Of a stretch of 64,000 nucleotides of DNA, positions 35,295 through 44,286 are shown in pieces; the first letter of the stretch is position 1, and every line of letters starts with the position of its first letter. Both the position numbers and the translations under genes were made by a program. This DNA comes from Lacibacter sediminis (lineage in GTDB: Bacteria > Bacteroidota > Bacteroidia > Chitinophagales > Chitinophagaceae), in contig NZ_CP060007.1 of assembly GCF_014168535.1 (NCBI RefSeq), positions 4,340,001 to 4,404,000 of the forward strand. Direction: 5' to 3'. A model generated the notes under the pieces. The model had not been told where the DNA came from. It made no database searches and saw only the letters and a list, made by a program, of their open reading frames with translations.

Positions 35295-38200
35295 CTATCC
35301 TCCTTTTTTGAGTACTTGAACTTTTATTGGAATATCGTTAACCTCAACTTCGATGCCATTGGATAAATGCGGTACAAATTCAAGGTTATCTGCCAAAATT
35401 TCGGCGCAAATATAGGATTTAAATTGAGTGATAGAAGGCTGCAGGCTCTCATTCTCTAAAACCTGTACAGCTATTCTGTCAGTCAGCTCAAAACCACTCT
35501 CTTTGCGGATTTTCTGGATCCTGTTCACCAGTTCCCGTGCATTGCCTTCATTTAGCAATTCGGGGGAAATGGTTACATCCAATGCCACGGTAACTGCTCC
35601 CTTGTTCGTCACCATCCAGCCGGGCACGTCCTCGCTTAGAATTTCTACATCTGTCAAATATAAAGGAACAGTTTCATTCTCTATCAACAGATTATAAACA
35701 GTTTCACGCTCAAATTGGCTGATGTCTTCCTGGGTGAATTGGGCGAGGGCTGCCGATACCGCTTTCATCTTCGCTCCCATCTTTTTGCCGAGGGCAATAA
35801 AGTTGGGCTTGATCTTCTTTTTGATGAAGGTATTGTCGGCCGTGAGGTACTCAATCTCTTTCACATTTACCTCGCTCATGATGATATCTTCCACTTTGCT
35901 GAACTGTTCTTTCATACCGTTGCTCAGCACCGGAATCAATATTTTTTGCAAAGGTTGACGAACCTTGATATTCACTTTTTTACGGAGCGACAGCACCAGT
36001 GAAGAGGCATCCTGTGCCAGTTGCATACGTTCTTCCAAAGCTGCATCGATCAAAGCCTCATCTGCAACAGGGAAATCAACATGATGGATCGATGCTGTTG
36101 CAAATCGTCCGCTCACTTTGTTCAGTTCAGTGAAAATCGCATCGCTGAAGAATGGAGAAACCGGCGCCATTAAACGAAGAACAGTTTCCAAACATTCATA
36201 AAGCGTTTGATATGCACTGATCTTATCCTGCTCGTACTCGCCTTTCCAGAAACGGCGACGGCACAAACGCACATACCAGTTACTCAAATGCTCATCTACA
36301 AATTCTTCAATTAAACGACCAGCTTGCGTTGGTTCATAATCATCCATTGCTTCGTTCACTTTTTTGATGAGTGTGTGAAGCGATGATAAGATCCACTGAT
36401 CAATTTCAGGTCGTTCTTTTACTGGAATGGCAGCTTCTTTAAAAGCAAAACCATCCACATTTGCATACAGTGCGAAGAACTGGTAAGTGTTATAAAGTGT
36501 ACCAAAGAATTTGCGTTGCACTTCTTTGATGCCTTCAATATCAAATTTTAAATTATCCCATGGCGATGCATTGGTGATGAGGTACCAGCGTGTAGCATCG
36601 GCACCAAATTTTTCAATGGTTTCAAATGGATTCACCACGTTACCGAGGCGCTTACTCATTTTGTTACCATTCTTATCCAACACCAAACCATTACTTACTA
36701 CCGTTTTGTAAGCAACACTATCATATACCAATGATGCGATTGCATGCAGTGTATAAAACCAACCACGTGTTTGATCTACACCTTCTGCAATAAAACTTGC
36801 AGGATACAGATCTTCAAACTTGTTGACGCCTGCAGGAAGTTTGAATGGATACTTATCGCCATTCTTAACTTTCTCATGATCCAATCCCCACTGCGCATAA
36901 GGCATGGCACCGCTGTCGAACCAAACATCAATTAAGTCCGGTACACGTTTCATGGGTTTGCCAGTTGGGCTGATGAGCACGATCTCATCCACATAAGGTT
37001 TATGCAGATCGATATCGTTGCCCAAGTATTTCGCATTATTGGTGCCGAGTGTTGCGTCTGCTTTTGCTGCGTTTTCTCTCAACTCATCAACAGTACCGAT
37101 ACAAATTTCTTCTTCACCATCTTCTGTTTTCCAGATGGGCAATGCTGTACCCCAGAAACGTGAACGACTGAGATTCCAGTCTACCATGTTCTCTAACCAG
37201 TTACCAAAACGACCTTCGCCTGTTGACTTTGGTTTCCAGTTGATGGTTTTATTCAACTCAACCATTTTATCCTTGATGGCTGTGGTTTTAATAAACCATG
37301 CATCCAGCGGATAATAAAGAATAGGTTTATCTGTTCTCCAGCAATGCGGATAACTGTGCTCGTATTTCTCAACTTTAAAGGCTCTGTTCTCTTTTTTCAG
37401 TTTTACGCAGATGTCAACATTCACATCCACATAATTTGCATCGTCTTTGTAATTCTTTACATAACGGTTGCTGAATTCACCTAATCCATCAAGAAACTTT
37501 CCTTCACGATCAACCATGGTTAAAATACCAATGTTGAATTTCTTTCCTACACGATAATCGTCTGCACCAAATGCAGGTGCGGTATGAACAATACCAGTAC
37601 CATCTTCTGTTGTAACAAAATCACCGATCAATACACGGAACGGATCTGCATCCGGTGTAATGCGTTTTACTTCTTCAATGCTGTTTGCTTCGTATGGTAA
37701 GAGTTGCTCGTAATGCAAACCTTCCAACTGCGAACCTTTGAATGAGGCGATGATCTTCCATGGCAATATTTTCTGTTCTCCATTGTATCCTTCAAAATCA
37801 CCATTCTCTCCTTCTCCTTTCAAATATTTATGAACGAGATCTTTCGCTAATACAATGTTCACCGGTAAGTGTGTGTACGGATTGAAGGTTTGTACCAACA
37901 CATATTCAATGTTTGGTCCAACAGTCAAGCCGAGGTTACTTGGCAAAGTCCATGGTGTGGTTGTCCATGCCATAAAGAATACTTCGGCACCATGCACAGC
38001 ATCGTGAAGGAACTTACTTTTTTCATCCTGTGTTGCACGAAACATCACTGTTGCGCTGGTATCTTTTACATCTTTGTACGTGCCGGGTTGGTTCAGTTCA
38101 TGTGAACTTAAACCTGTACCTGCTGCGGGAGAGTATGGTTGAATACTTACGCTTTCGTACAGCAATCCTTTTTTGTACAACTGCTGCAATAACCACCACA

Positions 38201-38681
38201 ATGTTTCAATGTAACTGTTTTCGAAAGTGATGTAAGGATCATTCAGATCAACCCAATAACCCATCTTCTTCGTGATCTCATCCCACTTGTCTTTATAACG
38301 CAATACCGCTTCACGGCATTTCTTGTTGTATTCTTCAACAGTGATCTTTACACCAATATCTTCTTTGGTAATACCCAATTCTTTCTCCACACCTAACTCG
38401 ATCGGCAGACCATGGGTATCCCATCCACCCTTGCGGTTTACTTTGAAGCCTTTCATGGTTTTGTAGCGACACACCAAATCCTTCAGCGTACGGGAAATTA
38501 CATGGTGAATGCCGGGCATTCCATTAGCGCTGGGCGGACCTTCGTAAAACACAAAGGGAACCGCTGCGTTCCTTACTTCAATGCTTTTTTCAAACGCCTG
38601 TTCAGCATCCCATTTGGCCAATATCTCCTGCTCGATGGAGGGTAAATTCAGCTGCGAAAATTCTCTGTATTTAACGCTCAT
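35295..38681 (-). CDS. ileS: Isoleucyl-tRNA synthetase
   Basis: The 1128-residue class I synthetase has the HIGH-type motif in PPSANGMPGIHHVISRTLKDLV (residues 49-70). The editing domain contains WTTTPWTLPSNLGL and DGTGIVHTAPAFGADDY, and KMSKRLGN provides the KMSKS-type motif. FDSGAMPYAQ is the expected IleRS connective signature, and the anticodon-binding region follows. The overall length with an extended C-terminus fits the eukaryote-like IleRS type found in many Bacteroidota, which tends to be mupirocin-tolerant; resistance cannot be concluded from sequence. An exact -7 motif lies at 38713-38720, and the DksA-like gene follows in the operon. Confidence 0.97.
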   Translation of the reverse strand: MSVKYREFSQLNLPSIEQEILAKWDAEQAFEKSIEVRNAAVPFVFYEGPPSANGMPGIHHVISRTLKDLVCRYKTMKGFKVNRKGGWDTHGLPIELGVEKELGITKEDIGVKITVEEYNKKCREAVLRYKDKWDEITKKMGYWVDLNDPYITFENSYIETLWWLLQQLYKKGLLYESVSIQPYSPAAGTGLSSHELNQPGTYKDVKDTSATVMFRATQDEKSKFLHDAVHGAEVFFMAWTTTPWTLPSNLGLTVGPNIEYVLVQTFNPYTHLPVNIVLAKDLVHKYLKGEGENGDFEGYNGEQKILPWKIIASFKGSQLEGLHYEQLLPYEANSIEEVKRITPDADPFRVLIGDFVTTEDGTGIVHTAPAFGADDYRVGKKFNIGILTMVDREGKFLDGLGEFSNRYVKNYKDDANYVDVNVDICVKLKKENRAFKVEKYEHSYPHCWRTDKPILYYPLDAWFIKTTAIKDKMVELNKTINWKPKSTGEGRFGNWLENMVDWNLSRSRFWGTALPIWKTEDGEEEICIGTVDELRENAAKADATLGTNNAKYLGNDIDLHKPYVDEIVLISPTGKPMKRVPDLIDVWFDSGAMPYAQWGLDHEKVKNGDKYPFKLPAGVNKFEDLYPASFIAEGVDQTRGWFYTLHAIASLVYDSVAYKTVVSNGLVLDKNGNKMSKRLGNVVNPFETIEKFGADATRWYLITNASPWDNLKFDIEGIKEVQRKFFGTLYNTYQFFALYANVDGFAFKEAAIPVKERPEIDQWILSSLHTLIKKVNEAMDDYEPTQAGRLIEEFVDEHLSNWYVRLCRRRFWKGEYEQDKISAYQTLYECLETVLRLMAPVSPFFSDAIFTELNKVSGRFATASIHHVDFPVADEALIDAALEERMQLAQDASSLVLSLRKKVNIKVRQPLQKILIPVLSNGMKEQFSKVEDIIMSEVNVKEIEYLTADNTFIKKKIKPNFIALGKKMGAKMKAVSAALAQFTQEDISQFERETVYNLLIENETVPLYLTDVEILSEDVPGWMVTNKGAVTVALDVTISPELLNEGNARELVNRIQKIRKESGFELTDRIAVQVLENESLQPSITQFKSYICAEILADNLEFVPHLSNGIEVEVNDIPIKVQVLKKGG

Positions 38682-38712
38682 AAGTCAATCCCTGTCTTAT
38701 TTTTAAAGTTGC

Positions 38713-38720
38713 CAAAGGTA
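38713..38720 (-). promoter_or_regulatory. Promoter -7 motif for ileS
   Basis: The minus strand reads TACCTTTG, an exact TAnnTTTG match, 32 bp before the ileS start. Confidence 0.6.
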
Positions 38721-38837
38721 CGGAAGTTCGGGGGTGATTGAACACCCAAATCAGGGGTTTTCAGAAACTGACAGCAATCATCTGCCGCTTGTTTTTTTGT
38801 CAGGGCGAAGGGCTGATCGATTTAGCAATTTTGCCCC

Positions 38838-40202
38838 ATGCAACAAGAGACTATAAGGAGCCTGACCAGGAAATACAACCGCCCGGTTCCCCGCTATACA
38901 AGTTACCCGACCGTTCCGGTTTGGAAAGAGGGCATTGATGTGGATGAATGGAAACATCTCCTGGCACAGCAATTTGAAATGCACAACAGCCGCAACGGCA
39001 TCAGTCTGTATATTCATCTGCCTTTCTGCGAATCGTTATGTACTTACTGTGGCTGCAACAAAAAGATCACGACTAATCACAGTGTGGAAGAAGAATACCT
39101 GGCCATGATTGAGCAGGAGTTTGAATTATATCTTCAGCTCTTTCATCAAAAGCCTGTTATTCGTGAACTGCATTTGGGTGGAGGCACACCTACATTCTTC
39201 TCACCTGAAAACCTGGGGCGACTGATAAACTTTATTACCAGCCGTTCCATTGTTCATCCGGATCATGAATTCAGCATTGAAGGTCATCCCAACAATACAA
39301 CGTTTGCACATCTTGAAACTTTGTACAATCTTGGTTTCCGTCGCATCAGTTATGGTGTGCAGGATAATGACCCGGAAGTGCAGCGCATCATCAACCGGAT
39401 TCAACCGTTAGAAAATGTGGAACGTGCGACAACCGATGCACGAAAACTTGGCTTTGCCTCTGTGAATTATGATCTCATTTATGGCCTACCAAAGCAAACT
39501 TTACAAAGCATTACAAAAACCATTGAAGAAGTAATTACACTTCGTCCTGATCGTATTGCGTTTTACAGTTATGCGCATGTTCCATGGACGAGCAGAGGGC
39601 AGCGCTTGTTTGATGAAAATGATTTGCCTTCACCGGAAGATAAACTGCAGTTGTACCTGAAAGGAAAAGAATTGCTTACAGCGGCGGGTTATGTAGATAT
39701 AGGCATGGATCATTTTTCATTAACAACCGATGATCTTTATACAGCCTGGAAAACGGCCAAGCTTCACCGCAATTTTATGGGTTACACCACACAACATACT
39801 TCGATGTTGTTGGGATTAGGTGTATCGAGCATCAGTGATATTGGCGGCGGCTTTGCACAAAATAAAAAATCGATCCACGAATATTACGAAGCCATTCAGC
39901 AGAAAGAATTGCCCGTATTCAAAGGTTATTTTCTGAATGATGAGGACAAGGCATTCCGCAATTATATTCTCAGCATCAGTTGCAGAGATTATGCTGTGTT
40001 CAGAAGAGAAGATAAGCGACTGATTGAAAAATATGTGTTACCGCAGCTGCAACAACCACTTGATGATGGACTGATCAATATGAATGATGATGGATTGGTT
40101 GTAACAGAAACAGGCCGACAGTTCATCCGTAATATCTGCAGTGCATTTGATCTTTACCTGCAACGGGAAATGATTACGCCGATGTTCAGTAAAGCGATTT
40201 GA
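38838..40202 (+). CDS. hemN: Oxygen-independent coproporphyrinogen III oxidase
   Basis: The 454-residue radical SAM enzyme has the HemN iron-sulfur motif with Cys64, Cys68, Cys71 and the adjacent Cys73 in CESLCTYCGC. The preceding RYTSYPTVPVW (20-30), then LHLGGGTPTFF, and the YGVQDNDPEVQRIINRIQ and LIYGLPKQT segments separate true HemN from the HemW look-alikes. It decarboxylates coproporphyrinogen III to protoporphyrinogen IX without oxygen, using two SAM. Together with hemF in this locus the cell has routes for both oxygen states. Confidence 0.95.
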   Translation: MQQETIRSLTRKYNRPVPRYTSYPTVPVWKEGIDVDEWKHLLAQQFEMHNSRNGISLYIHLPFCESLCTYCGCNKKITTNHSVEEEYLAMIEQEFELYLQLFHQKPVIRELHLGGGTPTFFSPENLGRLINFITSRSIVHPDHEFSIEGHPNNTTFAHLETLYNLGFRRISYGVQDNDPEVQRIINRIQPLENVERATTDARKLGFASVNYDLIYGLPKQTLQSITKTIEEVITLRPDRIAFYSYAHVPWTSRGQRLFDENDLPSPEDKLQLYLKGKELLTAAGYVDIGMDHFSLTTDDLYTAWKTAKLHRNFMGYTTQHTSMLLGLGVSSISDIGGGFAQNKKSIHEYYEAIQQKELPVFKGYFLNDEDKAFRNYILSISCRDYAVFRREDKRLIEKYVLPQLQQPLDDGLINMNDDGLVVTETGRQFIRNICSAFDLYLQREMITPMFSKAI

Positions 40203-40217
40203 TGATGATTGATAATA

Positions 40218-40240
40218 AAAAACCCGTTAAACGGGGTTTG
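40218..40240. terminator. Terminator between hemN and the cytochrome gene
   Basis: Stem AAACCCGTT/ACGGGGTTT with one G-T pair and a T-rich plus-strand continuation, between convergent stops at 40202 and 40246. Confidence 0.7.
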
Positions 40241-40245
40241 CATTT

Positions 40246-40605
40246 TTATTTCACTTCTTCTGCTACCCACTTTTTAAATACAGCAATTTCCTCAGCTGAA
40301 AGCTTGGATTTTTTGAACGGCATAAATCCTTTTTCGCCAGGGTTTAATTCAATGCGACGAACGATATCTGCTGATACGGCTTTTACACTATCGTAATTAT
40401 CGAACGGCTTTTTCTTTCCGCCTTCTGCAGGTAAATGACAGGGCGAACATTTTGCAGCGATCAACGGCTTTACGCTGCTTTCGTACATCGCCACATGAGC
40501 CGCTTGTTTTTTGCTTGCCAATGCCGCAGCCGATTTACGGGAACAGGAGAAAATGATAAGTGCAAATGATAAGCACAGTGAGGTCAGTAAAATAAATTTC
40601 TTCAT
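40246..40605 (-). CDS. Small c-type cytochrome lipoprotein
   Basis: The 119-residue protein has a lipobox ending IIFSC at Cys21, so it is a lipoprotein. One haem c site is present as CSPCH (Cys53, Cys56, His57), and Met95 in GFMPFKKSKLS is the likely sixth haem ligand. The C-terminal helix LSAEEIAVFKKWVAEE is typical of cytochrome c class I-like domains in Bacteroidota. It is a periplasmic electron carrier or sensor; the partner is unknown. It lies 72 bp downstream of hemJ in the same direction, so its haem-dependent product sits at the end of the minus-strand haem operon. Confidence 0.85.
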   Translation of the reverse strand: MKKFILLTSLCLSFALIIFSCSRKSAAALASKKQAAHVAMYESSVKPLIAAKCSPCHLPAEGGKKKPFDNYDSVKAVSADIVRRIELNPGEKGFMPFKKSKLSAEEIAVFKKWVAEEVK

Positions 40606-40677
40606 TGATGGTTGTTTGGCTTAAAACTAATGAAATTCTTTTCACAGTCGCCAACCACTTGTCAACTAAACCCGCAT

Positions 40678-41220
40678 TTATTTACGCAGCAGCTTGTATA
40701 TTTTTATCGCACTCATTAACAACACAACAAACGATAGTAAACCAAGCACACCCCACAACGCACTAAGGTTTTGTTTCACCACAACAAGCATTACAACAGC
40801 TACTAAAAAAATAGTTGCTACTTCGTTCCAGATGCGTAGTTGTTGTGACGTATAGTTGAATATTCCTGCTGCTTGTTGTTTGAAAATCTTGTGCAGGGAG
40901 AAATGATAGAGATATAAAAAGAGAACAAAGATGAGTTTGATGAGCATCCATCTTCCTGCGGGCTCAAATACAATTTTCGAATACCCGCTTGCAAACAAAA
41001 CCCAAATGCCAAAAATCAACGTGAGTATAGCAGATGGCCATGTGATGCCATACCAAAGCCGTTTCATCATAATACCAAACTGTTCTTGTAATACTTTTCG
41101 ACTGGTTTCGTCTTTTGTATTTGCTTCCACATTGTAAATAAAAAGCCGGGGCATGTAGAATAAACCTGCAAACCAGGTAACGATGAAGATGATATGGATG
41201 GCCTTAACGTATAAATACAT
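40678..41220 (-). CDS. hemJ: Protoporphyrinogen IX oxidase, HemJ type
   Basis: The 180-residue membrane protein has five hydrophobic segments and the HemJ signature near its start: KAIHIIFIVTWFAGLFYMPRLFIYN, with His9 as the conserved haem-binding residue in the family. It oxidises protoporphyrinogen IX to protoporphyrin IX. The related CopD copper-resistance family shares only the fold; position next to hemH supports HemJ. A heptamer repeat array begins two bases upstream of its start. Confidence 0.9.
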   Translation of the reverse strand: MYLYVKAIHIIFIVTWFAGLFYMPRLFIYNVEANTKDETSRKVLQEQFGIMMKRLWYGITWPSAILTLIFGIWVLFASGYSKIVFEPAGRWMLIKLIFVLFLYLYHFSLHKIFKQQAAGIFNYTSQQLRIWNEVATIFLVAVVMLVVVKQNLSALWGVLGLLSFVVLLMSAIKIYKLLRK

Positions 41221-41222
41221 TT

Positions 41223-41250
41223 GATGAGTGATGAGTAATGAATGATGAGT
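41223..41250. repeat. Heptamer array (4 units), left flank of the four-helix protein gene
   Basis: Units GATGAGT, GATGAGT, AATGAAT and GATGAGT run without gaps. The next bases, CTACCGCTG, give the stop codon of the four-helix protein gene on the minus strand. The array at 41721-41748 is the inverted counterpart. Confidence 0.8.
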
Positions 41251-41251
41251 G

Positions 41252-41608
41252 CTACCGCTGGTGAATCATTGCTGACAATTGCTTAAAAGTACTTAGTAAA
41301 TGTGTTCCCAAAATTGAAAGGTTCTCAGCAGAAATGTACTCCAGTTCAATTGCAATGTCTAATGCAGTATCAATTTCTATGACCGAGCCCCTTGCTATTT
41401 CAAAATATCGCTTTCGCTCTGCCTCTGATTTTCTGGAACAACCTTCGGCAATATTCAAATGAACTGAAAGTGCTGCTCTTCTAATTTGCTGTGTCATAGC
41501 AAATCTTTCATCTGGAGGAAAAGAGCGAGTTACTTTGTAACATTCGAGTGTAAATGATTTTGATGCAGCAAATACATCTGTTTTAGTGTGCGCAAGTTGA
41601 AGGAACAT
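41252..41608 (-). CDS. Four-helix-bundle protein of the 23S rRNA-intervening-sequence (S23) family
   Basis: The 118-residue, wholly helical protein has the family pattern VFAASKSFTLECYKVTRSFPPDERFAMTQQIRRAALSVHLNIAEGCSRKSEAERKRYFEIARGS, split over helices 1-3, with the conserved SVHLNIAEG turn. Family members were first found in rRNA intervening sequences and occur as scattered genes of unknown role. Here the gene lies between hemH and hemJ, flanked by inverted heptamer arrays, and looks inserted into the haem operon. No link to haem is known. Confidence 0.88.
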   Translation of the reverse strand: MFLQLAHTKTDVFAASKSFTLECYKVTRSFPPDERFAMTQQIRRAALSVHLNIAEGCSRKSEAERKRYFEIARGSVIEIDTALDIAIELEYISAENLSILGTHLLSTFKQLSAMIHQR

Positions 41609-41691
41609 AGAAAGTGTTTTTTAAGTTCACTTTAAAATAGCAAACCCTTCCCATTTATCAAACTTCCAACTCTTCATTTCTTCTTTCCAAT

Positions 41692-41715
41692 CCGCCCGAC
41701 GAGGGCGTCAGACGG
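41692..41715. repeat. GC-rich imperfect palindrome between the four-helix gene and hemH
   Basis: CCGCCCGACG and CGTCAGACGG pair with two mismatches around AGGG. It is an unusual GC-rich block in an AT-rich gap; related bases (GTCAGACGG) occur near 23025. Possible REP-type extragenic element. Confidence 0.45.
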
Positions 41716-41720
41716 AGGCC

Positions 41721-41748
41721 TCTCATCACTCATCATTCATCACTCATT
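41721..41748. repeat. Heptamer array, right flank of the four-helix protein gene
   Basis: Units of the ACTCATC/ATTCATC type are the reverse complement of those at 41223-41250. The hemH stop codon (41747-41749) overlaps the last unit. Confidence 0.8.
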
Positions 41749-42805
41749 ACAAAACCATCTCCCTCTCCCCCTTCGCCACTCCTTCTACATACGTTGCAAT
41801 TGCCTCTACCCACAACGGGTGTACATTCATACAAGGGATCATGGTATATGTTTCACCGCCTGCTTCTTCAAAGGTTTCTTTTCCACGCTCGGCAATTTCT
41901 TCCAATGTTTCTAAGCAATCACTTACAAATGCCGGACAAAGGATCAACAATTTTTTAATGCCCTCTTTTGGCATATCTCGCAAACGATAATCGGTGTAAG
42001 GTGTTAACCATTGTTCACCTGCTAATCTTGACTGAAACGACAAACTGTATTTCTCTTTGGTCAACCCCAGTTTTGCTGCAATCAATTCTGTTGTTACAAA
42101 ACATTGATGACGGTAACAGGTTGCATGAGCTGCTGAATCAACATTACAACAATCGCCTGTTTTTAAACAATGACTCTTTGTAGGATCTGATTTCTTTAAA
42201 TGACTTTCAGGAATACCGTGATAACTAAACAGGATATGATCATACTCTTGCTCCAGGTAAGGGCGGATATTTTCAGCCATCGCAGTGATATAATGCTCTT
42301 CATTATAATATGGCTTAATAAAACTCAGCTTAAATGAGTACTTATTCTTTGCATGAATTTCTTTGGCACTTTCCACCGCAGTTTCATAACTACTCATGGC
42401 ATAATGAGGATATAACGGCACGGCTATCACTTCATCCAGATCAGGATTCTGTTCAAGCAAACGATCCAATGCATACTTAACAGTAGGATTCCCATAACGC
42501 ATCGCTATTTCAACCGGCATATCCACCTCTTTATCCAATGCATCCCGCAGTTGTTTTGTGAGAACAATCAATGGAGAGCCTTCTTTTGTCCAGATAGTGC
42601 TGTAAGCTTCGGCCGATTTTGGTGCACGGAATCGTGTAATAATTCCCTTCACCAATAACAAACGCAACAGGTAAGGATAATCGATCACACGCTCATCCAT
42701 CAAAAATTCATTCAAATAACGGCGAACATCTTTTACTCCGGTTGAATCAGGTGAACCAAGATTCATTAACAGAATTCCTTTGCGGGTTGCTTTTTCCATG
42801 TGCAT
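41747..42805 (-). CDS. hemH: Ferrochelatase
   Basis: The 352-residue enzyme has the ferrochelatase signatures GILLMNLGSPDS, PLIVLTKQLRDAL, IAMRYGNPTVKYAL, VIAVPLYPHYAMSS, the catalytic His in LFSYHGIPESH, and FQSRLAGEQWLTPYT. An extra Cys-rich stretch (CLKTGDCC ... CYRHQC) is present; some bacterial ferrochelatases use such Cys to bind a [2Fe-2S] cluster. It inserts Fe2+ into protoporphyrin IX, the last haem step. The start may be the first Met at 42805 or the second at 42799. It heads the minus-strand haem genes. Confidence 0.94.
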   Translation of the reverse strand: MHMEKATRKGILLMNLGSPDSTGVKDVRRYLNEFLMDERVIDYPYLLRLLLVKGIITRFRAPKSAEAYSTIWTKEGSPLIVLTKQLRDALDKEVDMPVEIAMRYGNPTVKYALDRLLEQNPDLDEVIAVPLYPHYAMSSYETAVESAKEIHAKNKYSFKLSFIKPYYNEEHYITAMAENIRPYLEQEYDHILFSYHGIPESHLKKSDPTKSHCLKTGDCCNVDSAAHATCYRHQCFVTTELIAAKLGLTKEKYSLSFQSRLAGEQWLTPYTDYRLRDMPKEGIKKLLILCPAFVSDCLETLEEIAERGKETFEEAGGETYTMIPCMNVHPLWVEAIATYVEGVAKGEREMVL

Positions 42806-42818
42806 TTTTACTGGTTTG

Positions 42819-42826
42819 CAAAAGTA
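42819..42826 (-). promoter_or_regulatory. Promoter -7 motif for hemH
   Basis: The minus strand reads TACTTTTG, an exact TAnnTTTG match, 14 bp before the first possible start of hemH. Confidence 0.55.
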
Positions 42827-42944
42827 ACGGCATTACAAAACAAAAGTTCATTTTCCAAAGAAATCTGTATCAAATGTGTTTTTTTAAAGATGAACTGTAG
42901 TGATTTTATTACAAGAATTTTCCTGTTGACAAACAGCTGTTATC

Positions 42945-42958
42945 ATGATAAAAATCAA
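42945..42958. promoter_or_regulatory. FNR/Crp-type box between divergent hemH and hemA
   Basis: ATGATAAAAATCAA matches the FNR consensus TTGAT-N4-ATCAA at nine of ten defined positions. It overlaps a 12-bp palindrome TTATCATGATAA at 42940-42951. It is about 75 bp upstream of the expected hemA transcription start, so activation by a Crp/FNR-family protein is plausible. Confidence 0.5.
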
Positions 42959-43014
42959 TGAGTAATATGACATTGCAATGACAGATTTTTTAGGTTCATA
43001 GGGCAGTCTGCAAC

Positions 43015-43022
43015 TACATTTG
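43015..43022 (+). promoter_or_regulatory. Promoter -7 motif for the hemA operon
   Basis: TACATTTG is an exact TAnnTTTG match, 28 bp before the hemA start. Confidence 0.65.
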
Positions 43023-43049
43023 CGCTGTAGAATTTCGAACGATTAACTC

Positions 43050-44285
43050 ATGCACAGAACAGGCGCAAAAGACATATCAAAATTTTTTATTGCGGGTATC
43101 AACTACCGCAAAACAGATGCATTGATCAGGGGTCAGTTTGCCGTTAATCCGGAACAATACAAAACCATCCTTGAACTTGCTCCAGATTTTGCCGTGCATG
43201 AATTCTTTTTGATCTCCACCTGCAACCGTACAGAGATCTATGGATTTGCTGATGAAGCTGATCAACTCATTCGTCTGCTTTGCACACAAACCGAAGGAAC
43301 GGTTGAGCAATTCAGACAACTTTCTTACATCAAACAAGGACAGGAAGCCATTAACCATCTCTTTACTGTAGGTGGCGGATTGGATTCCCAGATCTTAGGC
43401 GATTATGAAATTGTTGGTCAGATCAAACAAGCAGCAAAGCTTGCCAAACAACATGATCGTATTGATGCATTTACCGAGCGTTTGGTGAACTGCATGTTGC
43501 AATCATCAAAAGCCATCAAGAACAATACAGCGTTGAGCGATGGTACTGTTTCTGTTTCGTTTGCAGCAGTGCAATACATTCGCAAGCACATTAAAGGAAT
43601 CAAAAGCAAAAAGATATTGTTGCTGGGTACCGGCAAGTTTGGTCGCAACACCTGCAAAAACTTAGTGGATTATCTCGGTACAAAAAATATTACGCTCATC
43701 AACCGTACGGAAGAGAAAGCAACTACACTGGCTGAAGAATTAGGTTTGCACTCAGCTCCTTTAGAAGAGTTGCAACAACATATCACTACTGCAGATATTA
43801 TTCTGGTAGCAACCAATGCTACTGAGCCTACCATTCTAACATCGCACCTGGAAGGATTGAATCATAAACTCATTATTGATCTTTCCATTCCTTATAATGT
43901 TGAGCAGTCAGCCAAAGAATTAGCCAACATTACGCTTGTAAATGTGGATGAATTATCGAAGCTGAAAGATGAAACGTTGACCAAACGTGAAGCCGAGGTG
44001 CCCAAAGCAAAAGCCATCATTGCCGAACATATTGCAGAGTTTATCGACTGGTACCAGATGCGCAAACATGTGCCGGTATTAAAAGCGGTAAAAACAAAGC
44101 TGAAAGAAATACATACTTCCCCATTATACATAACTTTGCAACCGCATCATACAGCCTGCAATAAGACCGATGAAAAAATTCAGCGGGTGATCAATGGCAT
44201 GGCGTCAAAAATGAAGGAGCAAAACCAACGTGGCTGCTATTACATTGAAGCCATCAATGAGTTTATTGCTACGGGCACAGATTAA
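43050..44285 (+). CDS. hemA: Glutamyl-tRNA reductase
   Basis: The 411-residue enzyme has the catalytic Cys58 in ISTCNRTEIYG, GGLDSQILGDYEIVGQIKQA, an NADPH-binding Rossmann site LLLGTGKFGRN, and a C-terminal dimerisation helix. It reduces glutamyl-tRNA to glutamate-1-semialdehyde, the first step of C5 haem synthesis. It is the first gene of hemA-C-D-E-F-B-L; one base separates its stop from the hemC start, so translation is likely coupled. Confidence 0.96.
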   Translation: MHRTGAKDISKFFIAGINYRKTDALIRGQFAVNPEQYKTILELAPDFAVHEFFLISTCNRTEIYGFADEADQLIRLLCTQTEGTVEQFRQLSYIKQGQEAINHLFTVGGGLDSQILGDYEIVGQIKQAAKLAKQHDRIDAFTERLVNCMLQSSKAIKNNTALSDGTVSVSFAAVQYIRKHIKGIKSKKILLLGTGKFGRNTCKNLVDYLGTKNITLINRTEEKATTLAEELGLHSAPLEELQQHITTADIILVATNATEPTILTSHLEGLNHKLIIDLSIPYNVEQSAKELANITLVNVDELSKLKDETLTKREAEVPKAKAIIAEHIAEFIDWYQMRKHVPVLKAVKTKLKEIHTSPLYITLQPHHTACNKTDEKIQRVINGMASKMKEQNQRGCYYIEAINEFIATGTD

Positions 44286-44286
44286 A

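Noticed and set aside
34905..35366. Long open frame on the plus strand with Gly/Phe/Ala repeats
   Set aside because: It is the exact antisense of the Lys/Ala/Pro repeats of the DksA-like protein; its repetitive composition comes from those codons.
38738..38938. 66-codon frame overlapping the hemN start
   Set aside because: It overlaps the hemN coding start and the ileS promoter region, and has no supporting feature.
44230..44286. Upstream Met as the start of hemC
   Set aside because: It lies within the hemA coding region; the ATG at 44287 gives the family N-terminus IRIGTRESQLA directly.
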